From contig JAIXRT010000240.1 of NCBI GenBank assembly GCA_027485075.1, positions 1 through 15,461 on the forward strand: 15,461 nt of DNA, in the 5' to 3' direction. The notes beneath the pieces were generated by a model. It worked only from the letters and a program-made list of their open reading frames with translations. It had not been told where the DNA came from and did no database searches. The position numbers and the translations under genes were made by a program. The stretch comes from Cytophagaceae bacterium. GTDB taxonomy: Bacteria; Bacteroidota; Bacteroidia; Cytophagales; Spirosomataceae. Positions 1 to 7,320 of this stretch are shown in pieces; positions within the stretch are counted from its first letter, which is position 1, and each line of letters opens with the position of its first letter.

Positions 1-247
1 ACGTCTTGATCTCAACCGAATTCGTGCGTAAGTAATTCTGTAAATCCGTTACATTCAAATTCGCATTGTCGCCCGTAGTCGTAAAAACGTAGGTGCTGCC
101 ACTAAGCGACCAACTACCACTGCTGGTAGCAACATTCGTAATGCGTATGTTGCTGTGCTGCGCCTCCACTAAAAAAGTGCATAGCAAGAACATCAGCCCC
201 AAAACAGGCTTGCTCAACCAAGCAAGAAGTCCTAGAAGCTGACGCAT
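1..247 (-). CDS. Secreted surface protein, N-terminal fragment (runs off the window)
   Basis: The frame starts at ATG 247-245 and stays open to base 1, so only about 82 residues are visible and the C-terminal part is missing. The N-terminus has a Lys/Arg-containing start, a long hydrophobic stretch (VLGLMFLLCTFL) and a probable cleavage site after VEAQ, which together look like a signal peptide. The mature part begins HSNIRITNVATSSGSW and is rich in Ser, Thr, Asn and alternating hydrophobic residues. This resembles the start of the large beta-strand-repeat or haemagglutinin-like proteins common in Bacteroidota; that assignment is inference. The start lies 4 bases after the stop of the upstream 1138-aa gene with no visible Shine-Dalgarno sequence, so the two are very likely co-transcribed. 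Full length, and any type IX secretion C-terminal domain, cannot be judged from this window. Confidence 0.7.
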   Translation of the reverse strand, partial: MRQLLGLLAWLSKPVLGLMFLLCTFLVEAQHSNIRITNVATSSGSWSLSGSTYVFTTTGDNANLNVTDLQNYLRTNSVEIKT

Positions 248-251
248 AAAA

Positions 252-3200
252 TCAATAATAATAGTCAATTTGTACTCGGTCATTGACAATTAAACTAGCA
301 CCCCCGTTATTCACTGGATTGTAGGTCGCGCTAGTTCCCGAATTAGAAATAGCGGTTTTTGAAATTCGAACCCCATTAATGTAAATCCGAATGGTTGAAT
401 TGACATTGGGTATTTGGGTCAGGGTAAATACCGTTTGGCCTGGAGTAGTAACGATGTACTCATCAGACACAAATCGAACTAAACTATAATCCGTATTGAT
501 TGCTGCCTGTGAAACTGCAAAAGTTCCATTGCCTTTTAATATCCCAGTTAAACTCGTAGCACCCGTACCACCTCGACCCACCGCAATCGTGGACCCATTC
601 CAAGTGCCCGAAGCGATATTTCCCACGGTATTTGATGTTCCATTCAAGGTAAGATTTCCATTAACAATCAAGGTAGAACCTAAGGACGTAGGGCCGTTTG
701 TACCAAGTGAGCTCGAGAAAAAACCATTCGTTCCATTTAAGTCATTGGTAGCCGTAGTTCCGGTAAATGATTTATCCCCGGCAATAAGTTGGTTTGTTGT
801 TAAGTCTACAAAATTCTTCGTGGTCGAACCGGTTCCCCCATTCGCGACCGAAAGAGTACCTGACAAAGCTGAGATGGGAACCGAGGCCCAAGTTGCTAAG
901 CCACTCCCGTTGGAGGTCAACACAAATCCTGAAGTCCCGTTGGTATTAGGATATAGAATCCCACCTGCAGTTAATGTCCCCGCAATAACCGTATTTCCGG
1001 TAGAGGAAGCGACGCTAAATTTTGATGCACCTACAGCAAAATCACCCGACATTGTTTTCGCTCCAGCCACCGTTTGAGCCGAAGTCAAATCCACAAAATT
1101 CTGTGTGGCAGAGCCTGTACCACCTTTGGCAACAGAAAGTATACCTGAAAACTTGGCGTCTGTAACGGCTCCTGAAGCGATTTTTGACGCTGTTATGGCA
1201 TTGTCTGTAATCACTGGTGCGGCCGCAGTCGTACCAGTTCCACCCAAATCACCTGCCAAACGCACCGAACCATTGGTGCTTGTTGTCGCATCGGACGCTA
1301 CCGGTAATACTACTGAACTACTCGTGCCCGAGATGGTTAATGTTGAACCCGTAAGCGAAAGTGTTTGTGTTTCTGTTAGTAAGCCGGTAGATGGCACCCA
1401 TTGTGTTCCATCATATTTCAAAACCTGGCCCGTAGTAGGGGCCGTCGAACTCAGCGTTTTCCCTTGTAATTTGGATACCAAAGGAGCTGCCGCCGTTCCA
1501 CCTAAATCCCCCGCTAACCGAACAACCCCATTCGTTGACGTCGTTGCATCCACCGCAACAGGTAACACCACTGAACTACCCGTACCCGAAATGGTCAAGG
1601 TAGATCCCGACAATCCCAGCGTTTGGGTTTCCGTCATGATCGAATTATTGGGGACGTATGAAGTACCATCAAATTTTAAAACCTGACCAGTGGTTGGCGG
1701 GGTGGCAGCTACTGGAACGCCTTGAATCCGAACCACAGACGGTGCAGTAGCAACACCGCCTAAATCACCGGCTAATTGAACCATACCTGAAGTCGAACTC
1801 GTTGCGTTTGGTAAGACCACGGAACTACTCGTTCCTGAAATACTCAACGTGCTTCCAGCTAAACTTAAGACCTGCGTTTCAGCCAAAATGGAGCTGTTGG
1901 GGACATAAGAAGTTCCATCGAACTTTAAGACCTGACCTGTAGTAGGCGTAGTGGAGGATACCGGAACACCTTGAATGCGAACAACAGAAGGTGCCGTGGC
2001 AACACCACCTAAATCTCCAGCTAATTGTACTTTACCCGTAACGGTTGAAGTTGCATCCCCCACGGCAGGAAGGGTCACAGAACTGTTGGTCCCCGATAAG
2101 GTAACCGTGGTCCCCGATAATGATAATGTTTGGGCCTCCGCCATAACCACCGCATCTGGCACCCAAGCCGTTCCATTGTATTTTAATACCTGACCAGAAG
2201 TGGGTGATGAAGAACTCAAAGTGGCTCCTTGTAATTTCGCAATAGTCGGAGCGGCGGCCGTACCCCCTAAATCACCCGCTAATTGAATCTTTCCTTTTGT
2301 TGTGGCATCGGCATCTGCTACCGTCGCATTAGCCATGGCCGTTTGAACAAAAGAGGTCGTTGCCAAAGATGTCGAATTATTTCCGGGTGATTGAGTCACC
2401 CCCGTAGAACCGGATGGTAAAGACGGGTTCCCTGTAAATGTGGGGGAGTTAATATCAGCCTTCGCATTCAATGCGGCCTGAAAAGCAATTCCTGTAGTAG
2501 CTACATCGACATAGTCTTTAACTGCCTTAACAGAAGGATATTTGGTGTTTGATGCCGCATCCGCAGCTACATCCGTCGATTTATTCGCAAGTGATTCCTT
2601 CAAAGTCAATCCAGGCACCGTTGGCGATGTGGCGGTTCCTGATAAGTCACCAGCTAATTGAATTTTTCCAGTTGCCAAGGTGGTTGCATCAGGTGTTCCC
2701 ACCGTGACCACATTCGTCATGGCATTATCAACATAGGACTTAACGGCCAACTGTGTCGGATACAAAGAATTGCTCGGTTGGGAATTCCCTAGGTCTAATG
2801 CTGTCGACTTATTGGAAAGCATCTCAAAACTATTCGCCATCTGACTTGTCTGATTTTGCAAATTGGCGAGTTGACCCGCCAAACTAGACGAAGCATTCGC
2901 CGTATTTTTAATCCGCTCATCATGTTCACTCAAGGTGGAACGAATCGAATTGAGCGATACATTCACGGCAACCAATTGCGTTTGAGTACTATCTAATCGA
3001 AAGCTCAAATCACTTATCGACTGATCAATCACGATAAACCGAATTTTGTTGGCCTGTTGGTTCGCCTCGATCTTAGCCGCACTCTCCTGTATCGCAATGG
3101 TATTGACCAAGACACTTTGCTTGAGCGGATCTAAATCTTTGGGTACTAGATACCCTACATCATTTGAAAACTGACTTAGTTTCGTGGGTGAATCGCGCAC

Positions 3201-3668
3201 ATTTTTGTAATCCACCGAGGCGGCATAGAGCGCATAAGGCGTAAAGGTCAAGAGCTGATTGCTAACTTCCGTAAATGTAGATGACCCATTGAAATTCACA
3301 CTTACATTCAGTTTTTTGAGGTTCTCATCCCAAATGATGGAATCAAATTGCTTGTATTTTGATTCACCAGAGGCTGCATTTGAGCCTATATTCCAAGCAG
3401 GTATACCTTTTCCAATGACTAGATTAACTAAACCATAGGCATCTGTTTTTGTCGCATGAATTTCCTCATAATCAATCCCTTCCTTAGAAACTAACGTAAA
3501 TCGCAGCCAAACATTTCCATTCGCCAATGGCTGACCAGAAATCACCTGACCTGGTATCTCAATTGGATTAGGGTCCAATATAACCGCTTGGTAATTCAAG
3601 CCGTTTTGTTGGCCATATGCCACCCAAGAAGTAAAGACCAAGAATAAAATGAATAGATTTTTATACAT
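252..3668 (-). CDS. Secreted fibre-like repeat protein with phage-tail-fibre-type modules
   Basis: This 1138-aa protein starts with a signal peptide (MYKNLFILFLVF, cleavage near YGQ/Q). Residues ~23-152 form a domain I recognise from Bacteroidota surface proteins: NYQAV at 25-29, LVNLVIGKG at 80-88, LLTFTPYALYA at 139-149. Residues ~190-290 are polar and probably coiled coil or helical stalk. Residues 403-444 contain modules typical of phage tail fibres (NSPTFTG; SLATTSFVQTA). Four ~86-residue repeats occupy 460-800, each with a (K/M/V/S)-V/I-(Q/R)-LAGDLGG start and most with GQVLK(Y/F)(D/N)GT. Three GGTG motifs follow (848-852, 944-947, 1033-1036). The C-terminus (~1070-1138) has a beta-rich INGVRIS…RVQIDYYY ending, also familiar from fibre-like proteins. 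The likely role is an extracellular fibre or adhesin, by inference; no enzyme motif or chaperone-of-endosialidase domain is visible. It sits between a beta-barrel gene (10 bases) and another secreted protein gene (4 bases). Confidence 0.8.
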   Translation of the reverse strand: MYKNLFILFLVFTSWVAYGQQNGLNYQAVILDPNPIEIPGQVISGQPLANGNVWLRFTLVSKEGIDYEEIHATKTDAYGLVNLVIGKGIPAWNIGSNAASGESKYKQFDSIIWDENLKKLNVSVNFNGSSTFTEVSNQLLTFTPYALYAASVDYKNVRDSPTKLSQFSNDVGYLVPKDLDPLKQSVLVNTIAIQESAAKIEANQQANKIRFIVIDQSISDLSFRLDSTQTQLVAVNVSLNSIRSTLSEHDERIKNTANASSSLAGQLANLQNQTSQMANSFEMLSNKSTALDLGNSQPSNSLYPTQLAVKSYVDNAMTNVVTVGTPDATTLATGKIQLAGDLSGTATSPTVPGLTLKESLANKSTDVAADAASNTKYPSVKAVKDYVDVATTGIAFQAALNAKADINSPTFTGNPSLPSGSTGVTQSPGNNSTSLATTSFVQTAMANATVADADATTKGKIQLAGDLGGTAAAPTIAKLQGATLSSSSPTSGQVLKYNGTAWVPDAVVMAEAQTLSLSGTTVTLSGTNSSVTLPAVGDATSTVTGKVQLAGDLGGVATAPSVVRIQGVPVSSTTPTTGQVLKFDGTSYVPNSSILAETQVLSLAGSTLSISGTSSSVVLPNATSSTSGMVQLAGDLGGVATAPSVVRIQGVPVAATPPTTGQVLKFDGTSYVPNNSIMTETQTLGLSGSTLTISGTGSSVVLPVAVDATTSTNGVVRLAGDLGGTAAAPLVSKLQGKTLSSTAPTTGQVLKYDGTQWVPSTGLLTETQTLSLTGSTLTISGTSSSVVLPVASDATTSTNGSVRLAGDLGGTGTTAAAPVITDNAITASKIASGAVTDAKFSGILSVAKGGTGSATQNFVDLTSAQTVAGAKTMSGDFAVGASKFSVASSTGNTVIAGTLTAGGILYPNTNGTSGFVLTSNGSGLATWASVPISALSGTLSVANGGTGSTTKNFVDLTTNQLIAGDKSFTGTTATNDLNGTNGFFSSSLGTNGPTSLGSTLIVNGNLTLNGTSNTVGNIASGTWNGSTIAVGRGGTGATSLTGILKGNGTFAVSQAAINTDYSLVRFVSDEYIVTTPGQTVFTLTQIPNVNSTIRIYINGVRISKTAISNSGTSATYNPVNNGGASLIVNDRVQIDYYY
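1269..2291 (-). repeat. Four tandem ~86-codon repeats inside the fibre-like gene
   Basis: The repeats correspond to residues 460-545, 546-628, 629-714 and 715-800 of the 1138-aa protein (86, 83, 86 and 86 residues). Degenerate copies of the leading LAGDL block also occur at residue 335 and at residue 801. Units carry the blocks LAGDLGG, a Val/Leu-rich QG segment, TTGQVLK(Y/F)DGT, (T/A)ETQ(T/V)L, and (S/T)ISGT(S/G)SSVVLP. Units 2 and 3 are nearly identical at protein level but differ at many third codon positions. The alternation of short polar and hydrophobic blocks suggests stacked beta structure; no structure can be verified here. Confidence 0.85.
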
Positions 3669-3678
3669 ACGATCTAGC

Positions 3679-4401
3679 TTATTGATGCAATCTAATTCCC
3701 ATCGCGAGCGTCATTGGCGCCATATCCAGTGTGCCCGTTGGCGTTATTTTTGAAAAATGAGTTTGATAAGATGCAACGTGTGCAAATGCACTCACTTGTG
3801 CATTTACGCGTTTATTTATTTCAATTTGTACGCCACTAAATAAGCGAAGACCTTTAAATTGGGGCTCTGACAACAGATCAAAATATCGAGAATCTACGAG
3901 CTGTTGGCCTGCCACCAAATACTGCCCCATCACCCTTCCGCTTACCTGAATAGACCAGCCTTTGATCAAAAGAATTCTGGGTCCAAAACCAGCTGATACC
4001 CCTACATAATCTGTTTGGTATGAAAAAGCAATTTGTTGGACATCCCCAATCGTATTAAATTGATTATAGTTCAGCCCTAGGTCATAGTGAAATAAACTTA
4101 GAAACTTAGCTATTTTAGGCCGCTGACTAAAGTATATGGCTGATTTTGAAAATTTGGAAATCAAACGAACGGTGTCCAGAAAGACATGTTCATGGGCAAT
4201 ATCTAGATGTAAACCAGATTGCCGTTTTAATAGGTCAACTGGCTTACCAGCTGAATTCTTAAATTGATATTGGGTGATATTGGAACCGATGGCCCACTTC
4301 CAAGCTTGGGCTTGAGCGGAATAAATAGAGACGAATAGCAGGAGAACCACTACACTACGAACGCAGCAAATGGCCCATCCCCTGAGGAATAGATGAATCA
4401 T
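3679..4401 (-). CDS. Predicted outer-membrane beta-barrel protein, function unknown
   Basis: This is a 240-aa protein with a long, rather unusual signal peptide: a basic and Cys-containing start, the hydrophobic run VVVLLLFVSIYS, then a probable cleavage site near AQAQA. The mature ~207 residues alternate hydrophobic and polar positions in short stretches ending in Gly/Asn turns (for example DYVGVSAGFGPRILL, WSIQVSGRVMGQYL, LRLFSGVQIEI, NAQVSAFAHVASY, MTLAMGIRL). This is the pattern of a small 8-10-strand barrel of the outer-membrane-protein type. The last residues are LHQ, not the usual terminal aromatic. It is first in an apparent minus-strand operon with the 1138-aa fibre-like protein (10-base gap) and the edge-cut secreted protein. 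It could be an anchor or partner for those proteins, which is inference from position only. No specific family is recognised. Confidence 0.65.
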   Translation of the reverse strand: MIHLFLRGWAICCVRSVVVLLLFVSIYSAQAQAWKWAIGSNITQYQFKNSAGKPVDLLKRQSGLHLDIAHEHVFLDTVRLISKFSKSAIYFSQRPKIAKFLSLFHYDLGLNYNQFNTIGDVQQIAFSYQTDYVGVSAGFGPRILLIKGWSIQVSGRVMGQYLVAGQQLVDSRYFDLLSEPQFKGLRLFSGVQIEINKRVNAQVSAFAHVASYQTHFSKITPTGTLDMAPMTLAMGIRLHQ

Positions 4402-4421
4402 GTATCTTAGATCTAGGTATT

Positions 4422-4447
4422 CGAAAACTAAATCTAGTTAGTTTTCG
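4422..4447 (-). terminator. Perfect 10-bp inverted repeat between nadB and the beta-barrel gene
   Basis: CGAAAACTAA (4422-4431) and TTAGTTTTCG (4438-4447) are exact reverse complements around the 6-base loop ATCTAG. An outer GTA/TAC pair (4417-4419 with 4448-4450) could extend it past a 2-base bulge. It lies about 90 bases after the nadB stop and about 20 bases before the start of the 240-aa barrel gene on the same strand. It could be a terminator of nadB or an operator or leader hairpin of the surface operon. The stem is AT-rich and no T-run follows on the minus strand, so a classical intrinsic terminator is not well supported. A near-consensus -7 box on the minus strand (TAGATTTA, complement of 4429-4436) overlaps the loop. 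Confidence 0.4.
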
Positions 4448-4537
4448 TACCACGAATTAAGTCATAAAAATCCTGAATAGAAAATTTAAATAGCCAGTCA
4501 GTCAGGGGATTATCAAACGAAAATGCAAAAAAGAGAA

Positions 4538-6115
4538 CTATTTCAAATCTACATTATAATGTAGTCCTTTATTGGCCCGCTGTGCGCGCGCGTGTTTGAT
4601 AATTAAATAAGCCACATTGATCATATTCCGCAATTCACACAAAGGAACGGTGATGCGTGATTGTTTGTACAATTCCTCATGTTCGAGGTAGATTAATTCC
4701 AATCGGTCATAGGCGCGTTTCAAACGGCGATCGGTTCGAACAATACCCACGTAATTAGACATAATGGATTCTAATTCACGTGCCATTTCAGTCACTAATA
4801 CTAATTCCTCCGGGTGCCGCGTTCCTTCATCATTCCAGTCTGGAATACCTGCTGGAATGTTTTGCGTACCGTATTGACTGACTGATTTCTCAAATGCATT
4901 GTGTGCGTAAACAATGGCTTCCAAAAGTGAATTGGAAGCGAGTCGGTTCGCACCATGTAAACCGGTATATGAGCATTCACCGGCTGCGAATAAATTCTCA
5001 ATGTTGGTCTGACCATAATGATCGACGATGATTCCTCCACATAAATAATGCTGGGCCGGTACCACAGGGATCATTTCCGTAGCCATATCAATCCCAAGTT
5101 CTTGTAGACAATGGGCGTAAATCATGGGGAAATGCTGCAGTATTTCTTCCTTTGGAATATGCCGTGTATCTAAATACACATGATCTGTCCCGTTGATCTT
5201 CATTTCGGAATCTATCGCACGTGCAACTACATCGCGAGGTGCTAAGGATAGACGCTCATCATAGCGTTCCATAAAGGTAGAACCATCCTGATTCTTCAAG
5301 ATTCCTCCATGACCACGCACGGCCTCCGAAATCAAAAAAGAAGGCTTGTGGCCTGGATTGTATAAGGCGGTGGGATGAAACTGAATAAATTCCATGCCTT
5401 GAACAAAACCTTTCGCTCGGTAAGCCATGGCAATTCCATCTCCGGTGGCAATGGTAGGATTCGTCGTAGATTGATATACTTGACCAATTCCTCCGGTAGC
5501 TAGAAGTGTTGTTTTACCTAAAAAGGTTTCTACTTTCTTCGTTTTTTTGTTCAAAACGTAAGCACCGTAACATTGTTTATTAGGTGTATCCTTCGTAACC
5601 TTCTCCCCTAAATGATGCTGGGTAATTAAGTCGACCGCAAAATAATGCGTAAAAAAATCAACGGATTTAAAGGATTTAATTTTGGCTAAAAGAGCGCGCT
5701 CAATTTCGTTTCCAGTGGAGTCCTTATAATGTAAGATGCGTTTATCGGAGTGTCCTCCTTCTTTCACCAAATCAAAAGTCCCATCCGATTTACGATCAAA
5801 AGCCGTCCCATAAGCGATTAATTCTTTGAGACGTTCGGGCGCTTCGCGGACAACCATTTCGACAACAGCAGGATCGGAAACGAAATCCCCAGCGACCAAT
5901 GTATCATGAATATGTTTATCGAAAGAATCATCCGTATCCCAAACAGCAGCGATTCCGCCTTGCGCATATTTGGTATTGGTTTCTTCAGCAACGGTTTTGG
6001 TAATGAGCGCAATCTTGATGGGAATCTGCAAATCCTCAAAATGCTGGGCGACTTTTACCGTGTAAGATAAACCCGCAATTCCAGAACCGATTACAATAAA
6101 ATCATACGTAGGCAT
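4538..6115 (-). CDS. nadB: L-aspartate oxidase (NadB), de novo NAD synthesis
   Basis: NadB is a cytosolic FAD enzyme that oxidises L-aspartate to iminoaspartate, which NadA then condenses with dihydroxyacetone phosphate to quinolinate. The 525-aa length fits the family. The N-terminal dinucleotide-binding motif GSGIAGL is at 10-16, followed by TKYAQGGIAA at 48-57. Substrate-site elements are present: EGGHSDKRILH at 119-129 (Glu119), FHPTAL at 246-251 (His247), AVRGHGG at 265-271, APRDVVARA at 292-300 (Arg294) and PAQHYLCGG at 353-361 (His356). These correspond to the known E. coli active-site Glu121, His244, Arg290 and His351. HGANRLASNSLLEA at 387-400 is the family's FAD-domain signature. 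The related flavoproteins SdhA and FrdA share the fold, but the 'AQGGIAA' block and C-terminal region favour NadB. nadA and nadC are not adjacent. It is divergent from the coiled-coil gene. Confidence 0.96.
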   Translation of the reverse strand: MPTYDFIVIGSGIAGLSYTVKVAQHFEDLQIPIKIALITKTVAEETNTKYAQGGIAAVWDTDDSFDKHIHDTLVAGDFVSDPAVVEMVVREAPERLKELIAYGTAFDRKSDGTFDLVKEGGHSDKRILHYKDSTGNEIERALLAKIKSFKSVDFFTHYFAVDLITQHHLGEKVTKDTPNKQCYGAYVLNKKTKKVETFLGKTTLLATGGIGQVYQSTTNPTIATGDGIAMAYRAKGFVQGMEFIQFHPTALYNPGHKPSFLISEAVRGHGGILKNQDGSTFMERYDERLSLAPRDVVARAIDSEMKINGTDHVYLDTRHIPKEEILQHFPMIYAHCLQELGIDMATEMIPVVPAQHYLCGGIIVDHYGQTNIENLFAAGECSYTGLHGANRLASNSLLEAIVYAHNAFEKSVSQYGTQNIPAGIPDWNDEGTRHPEELVLVTEMARELESIMSNYVGIVRTDRRLKRAYDRLELIYLEHEELYKQSRITVPLCELRNMINVAYLIIKHARAQRANKGLHYNVDLK

Positions 6116-6133
6116 AAGCGCTCATTAATTCTA

Positions 6134-6141
6134 CAAAGTAA
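6134..6141 (-). promoter_or_regulatory. Possible -7 promoter box of nadB
   Basis: On the minus strand this reads TTACTTTG, one mismatch from the Bacteroidota TAnnTTTG box. It is placed about 19 bases before the nadB ATG, which would give a very short leader. No convincing -33 TTG is seen at the right distance, so the call is weak. Confidence 0.3.
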
Positions 6142-6181
6142 CCAAAAACTGCCGTAGAAATGAAATGTAGATAATTTATTG

Positions 6182-6189
6182 TACTTTTG
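6182..6189 (+). promoter_or_regulatory. Probable -7 promoter box of the coiled-coil gene
   Basis: TACTTTTG is an exact match to the Bacteroidota sigma-A -7 consensus TAnnTTTG. It lies 44 bases before the ATG at 6234, predicting transcription from about 6196 with a leader of roughly 35-40 bases. A -33 TTG is not seen at the usual spacing. The leader is A-rich just before the ATG (CAAATTATAACTCA), which suits translation initiation in this phylum without a Shine-Dalgarno sequence. Confidence 0.55.
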
Positions 6190-6233
6190 CCGACAAATAA
6201 ACGGTAAACCCTTAACAATCAAATTATAACTCA

Positions 6234-7175
6234 ATGGAATCAAACAACAATTCGTCAAAAATCGCCATCATCATCTTGGCAGTTTTAACGGCAGTCCTAG
6301 GTGTATTATATTTTCGTTCAAATCAATTATCGAACGAGCAAGCAACAACAATTGAAGAAAAAGCAACTGAATTAGCGAATACGCGTACACAATTGGATTC
6401 GATCTCGACTCAATTAGATAGCAAAATCGCTGAAATTAAAGCATTAGGTGGTCAAGTAGCTGATTTAGAAGCCTTGAAAGTTCAATTAGAGCAAGACAAA
6501 GCTTCCTTAAAGAGTTCAAATCATGCGGCGATCGCATCGTATGAATCAAAAATCAAAGAATACAATTTAGTTTTAACGCAAAAAGACGGCGAAATCGTTG
6601 AATTGAAAAAGCAAAATGGCATTCTAACGGAAAACAATCAGGTGTTAACTACTCAAAATTCGACTTTGAATACGGAGAATTCTGGGTTGAAAAACCAAAA
6701 CAAATCGTTGGCAGATACGCTATCAGAAGTTGCTGCAAAGAACAAAGAATTAGCTCTTAAAGTGAGTATTGCTGCTGCATTGAAAGCACAGAACATTCGT
6801 GTGCTGGCCGTTAATGCAAAAGGTAAAGAGACCGAGCGCGCTCGTTTGAATGGGAAGAAAATTGACAAATTAAAAGTGATGTTTTCTTTAGCTACTAACC
6901 CAATTACCAAATTGGAAAACAAAACAATTTTTGTTCGCATATTGGATGGTGAAGGTGCAACTCTTTCAGATGAATCAATCGGTTCTGGCAAAATAAACTT
7001 GAACGGAAAAGATACGCCATACACAACAAAGCAAGTCATTACGTATACAAACGATAACCAAGAAGTAAGTGTAACCTACCCACGCGGAGGTGTTACGTAC
7101 AAACCAGGCAAATATCAAGTTGAATTGATTTCAGAAGGTTTTGTGGTGGGTAAAGGAGCGTTTGAAGTCAAGTAA
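6234..7175 (+). CDS. Membrane-anchored coiled-coil protein of unknown function
   Basis: This is a 313-aa protein. Residues 9-27 (KIAIIILAVLTAVLGVLYF) form one uncleaved membrane helix preceded by a short polar N-terminus, so the rest probably faces the periplasm as a type II-like anchor. Residues ~32-185 have a strong heptad pattern rich in Leu, Gln, Glu, Lys and Asn and should form a long coiled coil; the 120-165 part is a run of Asn/Gln-rich heptads (KKQNGILTENNQVLTTQN). Residues ~187-313 form a compact, mostly beta, domain with KTIFVRILDGEG at 230-241, GKYQVELIS at 292-300 and a final GKGAFEVK. I do not recognise the family; hypothetical proteins of this layout occur in Bacteroidota. It has its own promoter-like box, is divergent from nadB, and its stop codon lies inside the first unit of the heptad repeat array. 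Confidence 0.85.
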   Translation: MESNNNSSKIAIIILAVLTAVLGVLYFRSNQLSNEQATTIEEKATELANTRTQLDSISTQLDSKIAEIKALGGQVADLEALKVQLEQDKASLKSSNHAAIASYESKIKEYNLVLTQKDGEIVELKKQNGILTENNQVLTTQNSTLNTENSGLKNQNKSLADTLSEVAAKNKELALKVSIAAALKAQNIRVLAVNAKGKETERARLNGKKIDKLKVMFSLATNPITKLENKTIFVRILDGEGATLSDESIGSGKINLNGKDTPYTTKQVITYTNDNQEVSVTYPRGGVTYKPGKYQVELISEGFVVGKGAFEVK

Positions 7176-7314
7176 GAAGTAAGAATTAAGAGGTAAGAGG
7201 TGAGAGGTAAGAGGTGAGAATTAGGAGGTAAGAAGTAAGAGCATTTGCATTAAACTCTTAATTCTTACCTCTTTTTTTATTTCACCTCTTACCTCTCACC
7301 TCTCACTTCTTACC
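7171..7314. repeat. Heptad-repeat inverted repeat between convergent genes; likely bidirectional terminator
   Basis: The left arm (7171-7240) is exactly ten consecutive 7-bp units with consensus RRTRAGA (AGTAAGA, ATTAAGA, GGTAAGA, GGTGAGA and one ATTAGGA). After a 15-base spacer (7241-7255) containing GCATTTGCAT, the complementary units run the other way: two at 7256-7269, a T-rich interruption at 7270-7279, then five at 7280-7314. GGTGAGAGGTAAGAGGTGA (7199-7217) pairs perfectly with 7282-7300, and GAGGTAAGA (7225-7233) with 7263-7271. The transcript can fold into one long imperfect hairpin in either direction. It is the whole gap between the coiled-coil gene and tamB, so it probably ends both transcripts. 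Because the period is 7, TAA/TGA appears in all three plus-strand frames. Confidence 0.8.
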
Positions 7315-7320
7315 TCTCTT

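Noticed and set aside
496..2193. Long plus-strand open frames (496-1077, 1105-1686, 1975-2193) opposite the fibre-like gene
   Set aside because: They lie wholly antisense to the repeats, their repetitive Pro/Val/Glu-rich translations mirror the Ser/Thr/Gly/Val repeats, and they have no start context or family. They exist because the repeat codons leave few stops on the other strand.
252..3668. Part of a prophage
   Set aside because: The tail-fibre-like modules are in a protein with a signal peptide; no capsid, portal, terminase, integrase or attachment site is seen nearby.
4801..6039. Extra minus-strand frames inside nadB (4801-5040 and 5818-6039)
   Set aside because: They are out-of-frame shadows of an intact nadB with all motifs in place; there is no frameshift.
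6653..7039. Minus-strand frame opposite the coiled-coil gene
   Set aside because: It is antisense to a well-supported gene and has no recognisable features.
7171..7314. CRISPR array or coding minisatellite
   Set aside because: Units are 7 bp with no spacers, and stops occur in all frames on the plus strand.
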